A DNA stretch of 64,000 nt from Dactylonectria macrodidyma (Eukaryota; Ascomycota; Sordariomycetes; Hypocreales; Nectriaceae): positions 248,001 to 312,000 of the forward strand of contig JAGMUV010000019.1 in NCBI GenBank assembly GCA_020744425.1, given 5' to 3'. Made by a program: the position numbers and the translations under genes. The notes beneath the pieces were generated by a model that worked only from the letters and a program-made list of their open reading frames with translations, was not told the DNA's origin and ran no database searches. Shown here in pieces: positions 54,747 through 64,000 of the stretch (position 1 is the first letter of the stretch; every line of letters starts with the position of its first letter).

Positions 54747-57700
54747 ATGTCGCTCAATGAAGAGGATACTGCATTCGTGGACGCATCCGTGAACGACGAC
54801 GATGCCGTCTTTATCGATCGCGACGACATCAGCAACTACAATCCGGGGCAGATACTGCCCGAGAGCCCCGAACACATCCGCAAGATCCGCTCCTGGCTGC
54901 AGCCCACATCATACAATGATGTCGGCGGCGAGTACCGCAAGCACCTTGCTTCCCACCTATCCGGCACGGGAGCCTGGCTCACTTCAAGCGACGTGTATCA
55001 GGAATGGCTTCAGGGTGATGGCGACGGGGAGGGCCTGCTCTGGATCAAAGGTATCCCCGGGTCTGGGAAATCTGTCATGGCCGCCAAGCTGATTGATGAG
55101 CTTGCCAGGTCCAACCCGGGCTACCCAGTCTTGTTCTTCTTCTTTCGCCAGATCATCGAAGCCAACCACAAACCGCAGGCCCTGCTGCGGGACTGGATGG
55201 ATCAGCTCCTGGAGTATAGTCCGCCGTTGCAGAAACAGCTCATGACCTATGTTAAGGCGAACCGGCCTGTCGATACGGTTTCGATGGAGGATATGTGGAA
55301 GGATCTGCGTGTTGCTCTGGCCGGGTTACCGGGAAAGGCGTTCTGCGTGGCTGACGCACTTGACGAGATGGACCAAGGCCACGGCATGGACACGTTCCTC
55401 AAAGAACTTGCGTCTATTGGCCAGTGGCGGCCCGGAGCAGTCAAAGTTTTAATGACAAGCCGCCCAGTACCAATAGTTGAGAGGCCGCTCAGGATGGCTC
55501 CGTGCCTCCACTTACGCCTACAGGAAAGCCTGGTTGATGTCGACATCTCGACCTATGTGGAGTACACCCTATCTACGTGTGACTCCCCTATCCAGGCGAG
55601 CGACAAGCAGCTGATCCGAGATGCCGTGCCAGGCCGGGCTAACGGCTTATTTCTCTACGCCAAGCTCGCCATGGATGCCTTTCTCCAACCCGGTGCTGAT
55701 ATCGACCAAGTCCTTCTGCACCTCCCGGTCGACTTGAATGCTCTATACAATAACCTCCTCGAGGAGCACGCACGGAGTTCTAATGTACCAGCAGAAATCC
55801 AGTGTTTGATCTTGCAGGCCATCACCCATACCGCTCGCCCTCTACGGTTGCTGGAGCTCGCTACGATGGTCCAGTGTGTCAGTCCTGACGGACCTGATGG
55901 CTCTAAGCGAGACTTGAAGGCTACAAAGGGCCTTATCCGGGCCGCATGCGGACCACTGTTGGAGATCCTGCCGGATGAGACAGTCTCCGTTATCCACCAT
56001 TCCTTCACCGAGTTCCTCAAGGGCATCACGCGGTCGGACGATGGTTGCTCTGGGTATCCTATTCTGCAACTAGGGTCGGCACACTCCAAGCTTGCTCTAG
56101 CGTGTTTACGCTACCTTCAAACTGGGTGCTTAGATGGTGTGAACACCGTGATCAAGCAAAGACGTGGGTTCGACGGGTGGGCCTATATGAGTTCGTGGAA
56201 CCCAGGCGATGATTGCTATTCAAACTTGATCCCTGAACCAGATGTCCAGATGAGACTGCAGTATCCATTTGTAGAATACGCAGTCGGCTACTGGTACTAT
56301 CACGTCAACAGATCCGAAGCTGGCGGACACGACCAGACCGAGCTGAACTCTGAAATTGGAAAATTTCTGGGAGACGGAAAGGCCATGAAGGCCTGGCTTC
56401 AGCTAAGTTGGTCATACTACTCGGGCGAAGGACGTATCACACAGCTCCATATTGCCGCCAGGGCGGGGCTTGTCTCGTATGCTGAGGAGCTCCTCGGAAG
56501 CATGGAGGTGGATGTTCGGGACGCGCTTGGGAAGACACCTATGTGAGCCAATCTGCCATTAGAAACGCCTTGGCACTATCTCCAAGCTGACATGTGAATA
56601 TAGTTGGTGGGCTGCTACTGAAGGTCACGAAGAGGTCATCCGAGTGTTGATTGCAGCCGGCGCGAACTCAGACCAGGGTGAACTGCAAAGCGGATTCAGG
56701 CCTCTGCACCAGGCAGCCATCAGAAACCATTATGCTGCCGTCAAGGTTTTGTTAGAAGCTGGCGCTGACCCTCTGCCACCCAAACCGAATCGCGACCGTG
56801 GACCGGCCAACCCCTATTCCCGTTCGATTGATCATGCATATGCGGGGGATAGCCCACTCAAGGCTGCTTGTCTCAACGGCTGTCTAGAGACTCTGGATGT
56901 GCTGCTATCATATATTCAAGATATCAATCTTACACAACGCGCTTTGGCATGGGCAGCTCGTGGCGGGCAATCAAAAGTCGTTACCAGCCTCCTGCAGCGT
57001 CCAGGAGTGGACGTCAACCTCAAAGTTGATGGCGCCACACCTATCTACCTTGCCTGCAAGGCTTATAGTGTTGCGACAGTCGAGATACTCCTGCAGGCTG
57101 GAGCAGATCCGAGCATCAGATGCGAGAATCACCTGAACTGCTTGCATCGAATATGCCACGTGGGAGCCTCGCACATCCCCAATTACGCGGACGCTGATGT
57201 CGTGAGCAAAATCTTCTCGCTGCTCATCCAGCATGGTATTGACGTCAACGATCGCACTCCGTCAGATATGACTGCGCTGCATGGCGCAGTCGCCGGGTCA
57301 TCAGCCTTGACGCAACTGCTCGTTGACGCTGGGGCTGATGCGAATGCCAAAGACCATGGGGGAGCCACGCCTCTATATATGATGCGTGGACACGCCGATA
57401 CATTCAGAACACCTGTAGACCCTATGATGATTCTCATCGAGCAGGGTCGTGCGGACATCAACAACATACGCGCAGACGGGGATACCGTGCTTCACTGGAT
57501 GCTGGGTGAATTGCCCGCTCAACGCGTCCTCAAATTCTTAGAGTATGGCCCGGAATGCAACTTGCTCGACAGACGAGGTAATGCCCCGTTGCATAAAGCG
57601 CTGGCTAGATATGCAGGATCCCCTGCCGTCATCGAGGGTCTGCTCAAAGCGGGGGCCGATCCAAATATGAAGAACCGCGACGGACTTGCTCCCCTGCTCT

Positions 57701-60700
57701 GCCTTCGCGGTGACGACGACTGTTCAAAGAAGCTTGCGGATATTCTTCTCGGAGCGGGCGCAGATCTTAACACAGTGGACCGAGACGGGAAAGCCCTGTT
57801 GTTCCGCATGCTGCCGACCGGCAGACTACTGTGGCATGACGAGGAGGCTCTTGAAAAGATCAGAGACCTTGTCAAGCGGGGAGCCTCGATGTCGATCCGG
57901 GACTTCAAAGGCCGGACGATTCTCCATGAGATAGTCCAGACAATGTCGCATTTGGCAACACGTTACTGGATGCCCAGCAAACAGGACTTCGATATCCTGG
58001 CGGATCTGGGGCTTGATGTAAAAGCCGTCGACCACGCCGGAAATGGCCTCCTTCATGAGCTTGCTAGTCGGGAGGATAATCACGGCTGTGGTTCTGACCT
58101 CGTCCCACTCTGGGAATACCTTGTTGCTATGGGCCTCGACCTGGAGCAGAAGAACAATGCTGGACGCACGCCGCTGCATATCTTGTGCGCCAACGACGGA
58201 CATCCTCCACGTTTCATCAGAAAGATAACAATGCCGATCGACCTGCTCATCTCGCGAGCGAAGAATCTCGATGGCACCGACAATCATGGCATTACACCTC
58301 TGCACATAGCCGCGACTCGAGGAGAGCTGTACACGAAGAAGCTCCTCGATGCTGGTGCTGACCCAACAGCATGTACTCGAGAGGGACTAACTGCTCTCCA
58401 CCTTGCTTCTCGATGCGGCCAAAGTAATGTGGTTGGCATCCTCCTGGCTGCCTTGAGGCGAGAAACACCAGCTGCTGCCAGCAATCCGTCTCAGACGGGA
58501 GAATCGGGCGGTCGGCTTATGAGGAATCCGGTGAAGGGAGTCAACGCCAAGGCATACGGGAGAGACGAGATCACGAGTCTCTTCTATGCTTGCCGGTCTG
58601 GGAGACCGGAAACAGTCGCGCTATTGATCCAAGCCGGCGCTGATGTTAGAACGGGGACAGTCTTGCAAGCATGCGTCGGGTTTGAGGGAGAAGGCCACTT
58701 GTGGAAACTCTCTCAGGGGTCCGGGAACGGCGGCCAGGGAAATGAGGACGGCCGGCTCCTGCTGGATAACCCTCGTCTTGTTATCCCGGGGAAACGACGC
58801 CATAGGGAACCCCAATCCCCCGACTTGGATCTGAGCACAAACGAGACGAGCAGAATTGAAGAGATTCTTGAAATGCTCGTCACGTCCGGGGCTGACCTTT
58901 CGCAGCTTGGTCGCTGCGGAAATGCCGATGGTTTGATTGACCAAGCTGTCGCCTCCGGCAGAGATTACACCGCCAGATGCTTGAGAGAAGTTCGAGACAA
59001 GTATCTGTCCGGCCTGGTTACCGCAAATCAGGAGAGCACGGCCACCACGTTGTCTGGGATTATGCACCACTTCCTGAAGGAAGCATCGGTCCAGACGCTA
59101 AACGTGTCCGGGCTCGTTGAGCGGGGCGCTGCTAATCAGGAGCTTTTTTGCTATTTCCTGCGTCGAAGGGAGTACCACTTGGTGGAAGAGCTTGCTCGTC
59201 TCGGAGCCGACTTTCTTCGTGTGCCTAGTGACAAACAGCTCTGCAACTTGGCGATTCTAGTGCGAGGTGGCCTATCTTCCCTCGTTGAAAAGGTAGGCGA
59301 CCTTCTTGTGGTGGAGTCGAGACTCAACAAAGCCGATTGGCATGCCTTTGGAGATGATACTCGGCCTGGACTGTGGTTCGCAAAGAGAGATATTTTGGAC
59401 CCCAAGGATGTGCCCGTTCCATTCTTACTCGAGGCTGTTCAACGAGAGTTACCCAACTTGGACATGATGCGGTTGCTCGTTGAGAAGTTTAGAGTGGATA
59501 TCAACGAGCTACGCTTCAGCTTGGGAAGCGTACGTATTCCGCGCGGGATGCGCCATACGCTTGTTCCGAAAGACTCAGCGCTTCATTATGCTGCCAGGGG
59601 TTACTCCTGGTGGCACGCTCATCAAGCGGTGCCTTACCTGCTCAAGGCTGGTGCTGACATCAATCTCCGCAGCTACAACGAGGACACCCCCCTCCACATG
59701 GCCCTCTGGGGGCCTGGCCACCCGGACCGCCCGGGCCCTTTCGCCAAGGACGCAGCTAGAATCCTGGTCGAAAACGGGGCAGACGTCAACGCCGTTGGTA
59801 ACGAGGGGCGGAGCTGTCTCGCATGCGCAGCGGACGACGTGGACATGATCAGGCTCCTTGTAAGCCACGGGGCAATTGTGACTGCCGAGGCCATGTTTGC
59901 TGCAATTAACGCAAAGAATGTAGCAGGAGTCAAAGAGCTCCTGTCTCTCGGGGCCAACGCAAGTATGCGTCCGGGAAAGCTGCACGAGGGGGAATTCGAC
60001 GCTGAGGGCAGGCGTATACGTCCTCATTCCTATGGGGTAACACGGTTGACGGGTGTTCCATTGCATCACGAGGTGTTCCCGCTGTACCATGCCGGGATGG
60101 CGCCGAGTCTGCGATGGTGGCGAGATCCAGGGGACTTTGCCGAAGAACTCGAGTTTGACGTGCAGATCGTCCAGGTGCTTCTGGACCAGGGGGCCGATCC
60201 GTTTGCCAGGTTCCTGAGCAGAATCAATGAGCAATGGGAGGCATCCAGCATATCTGACACCGCAAAAGATACGCCTTCGCTCGAGGTGCCGGAAGCTCAT
60301 CGAGAGTGCACAATTCTGCATGAGCTGCTGCTTGCTGGGTCGCTGGTAGATCCCTTCCTCAGCCTTCCAGGGCTGGATGTCAACCACCGCGACGCCAAGG
60401 GCCGGACTCTACTCCTTGCAGCATGCGAGGGTTCGCAAGGCCCAGACGTTGAGCTTAGCTCACATGAAAAGGAGGCGGATCGAGACGGCCATGTTACCAT
60501 GTTCCAACGACTCATCTCCCTTGGTGCTGAGCTTACGGCGCGGGACAACTCTGGCCGAAATGTGTTGCATCATATGATTTCGGGCAATGACTTCGAGACT
60601 ACTTTTCACGCATTCAAGGATTCGCTTGCCAGCGTCCTTCGAGAGGGCCCGGATCTTATACACCAGACGGATGACGGTGGGCAGACGCCCCTACACTATG

Positions 60701-61224
60701 CCGTCTCCAGGGCCGACACATCGAGAGATACTCGCGCAGCACAGGCCCTTCTGTCAGCAGGGGCCGATCCCCTTGTCGTTGACAAGAACGGCAACAGCCT
60801 CCTTCATGTCCTCGCCAAGAGCCTAGTCGCCCCCGCTCAACTGGATCTATTCCAGGACCTGGCGAGACGAGGTGCAGACATAAATGGACGCAATAAGGGT
60901 GGCAAAACACCACTCTTTATATTCTGCAAGCATGACAAGTCGAAACCTAAAGGTGTGCATAACGATGAGTGGAAAGATGTGTCAGACAAAGATGCATTAC
61001 TGATGCTGCATGAGCTGGGGGCCGATTTCTTTACCAGAGACGCCAAGGGCCGAGGTCTGCTGCATGCAGCCGCCAGGAAGAATGCCAAGTGCTTCAAAGA
61101 GCTCATGGACGCAGGTCTTGATGCCATGCTGGAGGATGAGGCGCAGCAGACGGCTATTGATGTTGCTGCATTGTCTGGAAATCAGAAGGTCTTGCAGTTG
61201 TTTGAGAAGAATTGCCGGAAGTAG
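54747..61224 (+). CDS. NACHT-ankyrin repeat protein (STAND, NLR-like)
   Basis: A 2138-residue signal-transducing ATPase. Exons 54747-56542 and 56604-61224 flank a 61-nt intron. Layout: a short acidic N-terminus; the HLSGTGAWLTSSDVYQEWL lead-in common to fungal NLR-like proteins; a NACHT domain with Walker A GIPGSGKS (about 102-109) and Walker B FCVADALDEMD (about 199-209); a helical linker; then, from about residue 580 to the end, some 30 ankyrin-type repeats (TPLHxAA, ADPxxxxxxGxTxL). The N-terminal effector type is not recognisable. Such proteins are linked to non-self recognition and programmed cell death in fungi; the role here is inferred. ATG 54747 was chosen over an upstream CTG-type start. 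Confidence 0.9.
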
Positions 61225-61685
61225 TCGGTAGCCTGATGCTGCATGGTGAGAGTAGGTAGATGAAGACTGAGTGGGAAGAAGCTTGCCCATTAACCTTGCG
61301 TCGCGGAGGTGGTTCCTAGGGACAACCTCGGTCTAGCTCTTGCATCCAACTCATGCTCGACTTCCTCCTTTAATGTGCCATGGCTGCTACCCTCAAGTTC
61401 AAACCATATATTCCTGTGCCGGAAAGGCCACGAAAGCGAAAGCACAATGTCTCTACACCCAACCGTGTTATTTATCATCGTGGCAGCAACTAGCCGTCCT
61501 AAACTGCAAAAGAATTTTCATGTTTGACTGGTCCATGGCAAGGGTATAAGTGTTATTCTGTTTAAAGATACATACACTCGAGTGATATTTCCTAAGCAAT
61601 CTGTCTCATCCCTCATCCTCAACTATTAGCCGCGCACACACATCGACCTTTCCACGCGTCGCAACTGACAGCCACGCATACAAGC
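61225..61685. other. Intergenic between convergent genes
   Basis: Shared 3' region; nothing recognised. Confidence 0.5.
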
Positions 61686-63377
61686 TCATGAAATTTCTAG
61701 CGTGACTGAAATGGGACCCTTCTTCGACTGAATCACAATCAACTCGTGGTCATATTGAATATTTTCGATGGTCGTGTCGTGTAGACGCGCTCTGGGGAGA
61801 ACACGGAATGCCATCAATGCCAACATGATGTACAACTCACAATATGCCAAGCTAATTTTGAGTCAGTACTAAATATTATAGAATGACGAATTACTTACTT
61901 TTCGCCGAGGCATGAACGAGTGCCCTTACTGAAGGAGATTAAACTCTTTTGCAGCGTCTTGTTCGGCTCGCCGTCGATCAACCATCGTTCGGGGAGGAAC
62001 TCATCGGGGTTTGGGAACAGCTCTTGGTTCCAATGATTGATCATCGCAGACATGGCAACTGGCGTGCCTTTTGGAATAACCCACGTGTCGCCTACCCGAC
62101 TTGTGTACACCAAGTCCTCGTCACGAGCAATTCTGGAGGAACGCATCGCAACACCAGGCATCATGCGGAGCGTCTCGTGGATAATAGCCCACAAATAAGG
62201 TCGCCTCTCCAACTCGAGAAGTTTGAGGTTGGAAGGATCGATACCATCCAGGTCTTGCATGAGCTTAGCGTATATGGTAGGTTCCGAAAGAAGACGGTAC
62301 GTGGCGATTGCGAGGACTGACTAAGGGCGATGTTAATATTGAATCTCATTCTTATAGAAGGGTTATGACGTACGGAGGTTGTTTCGGTGCCCGCGCCAAA
62401 TAGGACAAATCCTTCACCAGAGAGACGTGAGATGGACTTGTCTGACTCGCTGAGCGACTTCGATTGGATGAGTTCCGTAAAAAGCCTTCCCTTGTCCGGT
62501 GCTTCCAAGGCCGCTTTGATGTGGCCTGGAATAGTGACATACATCTGGCGTACAAACGGCTTGAAGTCTTCACCCAGATACTCTGCGAATTGAGGGAGAA
62601 TGGTGACCAACATCCTCATGAGTGGGTTGAATCTCAACATGTGGGTGCATTTGGTAAATGGCTTGATCCACGTTGCAAAATTGGGCTTCCAATCATCTTG
62701 TGCGATAAGCCCCAAGGTCTGACCAAAAGCATATTGTGAAATGACATCAGCAGTAAAACAGTTGAAGGCCTCTCGTACGTCGAACGGCTCTTTGCCAGCC
62801 CAACGAAGCATCCTATCCACTGTTTCGTTTGCAAGTTGGTAAACCTCATCTTCATACTTGAGCACCTGCTGGCGCGAGAAGAACCTCGATATAGCGGCCC
62901 TGCGGACGCGATGGAGCTCATGGGGGATGCTTGAAAAGGTCGATGACGCTATGGGCCCAACACCACTGCTGTTGACTTGGTGTACCCATCTATCACGGAC
63001 ATGCCCTGAGCCAGCATACACATGATCGGCGAATGCCGGATCGGAGCAGTGCAGCTCATCAGGATTGATCCTCACAAGTGGGCCTAACGACAGTCAGTAA
63101 AGTCCAACCGTAGTTCATACAACTCACCGTAAGTTTCATGCATTCGACGTATCTGATGACCGAACCTCCCCACTCGCCACCAGTCATAGTAGGCCTCATA
63201 GATGTAGCTTGCGGCTGCCAACTTTGGGCCGGGAAATTGGGACAGCGGGTGGAGAGGTGAAATATTGTAGAGAGCAACTAGAATGTAGTATACCACCCAG
63301 AGAACAACGAGGCAGATGACACCGATTGGAGAGACGATCAGCTTCAAGCTGTTCAGGTTGAGTGAAGTTTCGAACAT
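61686..63377 (-). CDS. Cytochrome P450 monooxygenase (isolated)
   Basis: A 515-residue P450 with a single N-terminal membrane helix (about residues 12-35, VSPIGVICLVVLWVVYYILV). Four exons, 63377-63128, 63083-62374, 62320-61899 and 61851-61686, keep phase. After the anchor comes PLSQFPGPKLAAASYIYEAYYD. The I-helix is FGAGTETTSS, ExxR is ETLR, the PERW motif is FLPERWL, and the heme loop is FSKGTRSCLGENLAYCE, with its last intron inside it. The overall look is that of fungal CYPs near the trichodiene-oxygenase-like group, but the substrate is unknown. No biosynthetic gene is adjacent, and the NACHT gene lies between it and the central cluster. Confidence 0.9.
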
Positions 63378-64000
63378 CTTGACAATCGCGCGTACCTGGC
63401 TAAACACAGAAAGAAACAGACAATCGTGTGCAAAGCAGCCTGGGTAGGGAGGAAGTAGGGTATCTTGATAAATATCCGTATCGCCCTACCGTTCCCCAAG
63501 AAAACCTCGTGGCGTGAAGCCAAGACATTGCCAAAGCCACCAAATGAGTGTTTGATAACTATGGTCCTCTAATTGGTTGGGGTTGAAAATGTGGCTGGCA
63601 GCCAAGTACGACCCTGAACTGACGGTCAGTACTGCACCTTTGCGGGGTTGGACGTGAATGCATGAGATGTGACCATATTCATTCGTACATGCATCTTGTT
63701 TTCTCTCTCTCATATTTCCGGTCCAGGGATGTTCTGCTCCTTGGGATGTTCGATACCTTTGGGAGCGGCGATGCTGCGGAATCAAGCATTCTGTGTGTAC
63801 CGTATCTCAAAGAGTGCGCCATCGTGACGTGCTTTGCCTGAAACTAATGAACGCGCGTTGCTTTGAAGCCTGGGATGTATTGTGACCATTCGAAGAAGCA
63901 AAAACGTGGCCTATCTATCCAAAGCAAGACTCAGACGACCTGTCACTCCGTGACTAGAGCGAACACGGACTTGCACGCTTGCATCCCCTTGACGAATCAC
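63378..64000. other. Promoter side of the P450, no other gene
   Basis: Nothing recognised in the last 620 bp; short open frames lack features. Confidence 0.5.

Noticed and set aside
55247..60663. Long antisense open frames inside the NACHT-ankyrin gene
   Set aside because: They mirror codon bias of the long sense frame and have no recognisable domains.
1..64000. tRNA, rRNA genes, CRISPR arrays or bacterial-style operons
   Set aside because: No tRNA-like cloverleaf box sequences were noticed, and the DNA is clearly fungal, where CRISPR arrays and ribosome-binding sites do not apply.

Overview
The window is nuclear DNA of a filamentous ascomycete (Pezizomycotina). The evidence is short introns (about 48-115 nt, GT...AG, often with a CTAAC-like branch site), genes on both strands with individual promoters, Zn2Cys6 and C2H2 fungal transcription factors, fungal-type P450s, a NACHT-ankyrin protein, and decayed copia-like and pogo-like transposon pieces. 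Species cannot be told from sequence alone. Multi-exon models were built by reading exons against remembered family architecture and checking that every splice phase and the final length agree.

Left part (0-20 kb): unlinked housekeeping or accessory genes. These are an SDR flanked by an ~80-bp direct repeat, an aldehyde dehydrogenase, a hypothetical ORF, a broken membrane-protein gene, an ICMT-like methyltransferase, a D-2-hydroxyacid dehydrogenase, a 2OG-Fe(II) oxygenase-like protein, an amino-acid permease, a broken APH-type phosphotransferase and an ATP-grasp ligase. A minisatellite and an AT-rich RIP-like block at 20.0-20.4 kb mark a boundary.

Centre (20.6-53.2 kb): a candidate catabolic gene cluster. 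In order it holds an AtuA-like protein (acyclic-terpene-utilisation family), a secreted CrtC-like lipocalin with one nonsense codon, a CaiB/BaiF CoA-transferase, a Zn2Cys6 regulator, a Baeyer-Villiger monooxygenase, a zinc alcohol dehydrogenase, an aldehyde dehydrogenase, an acyl-CoA synthetase ending in a peroxisomal AKL signal, a C2H2 regulator, a P450, an SDR and an alpha/beta-hydrolase. Together they could hydroxylate a ring, oxidise the alcohol to a ketone, insert oxygen to give a lactone, hydrolyse it, oxidise the omega-alcohol to an acid and activate it for peroxisomal beta-oxidation. A 15-bp promoter motif, close to GTGGGCAGCCGAGG, recurs about 170-370 bp upstream of most of these genes and is the strongest independent sign that they are co-regulated. 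Degraded copia-like fragments lie on both sides of the monooxygenase/ADH/ALDH module.

Right part (53.2-64 kb): a pogo-like transposon relic, a 2138-residue NACHT-ankyrin (STAND, NLR-like) protein and a second, isolated P450.
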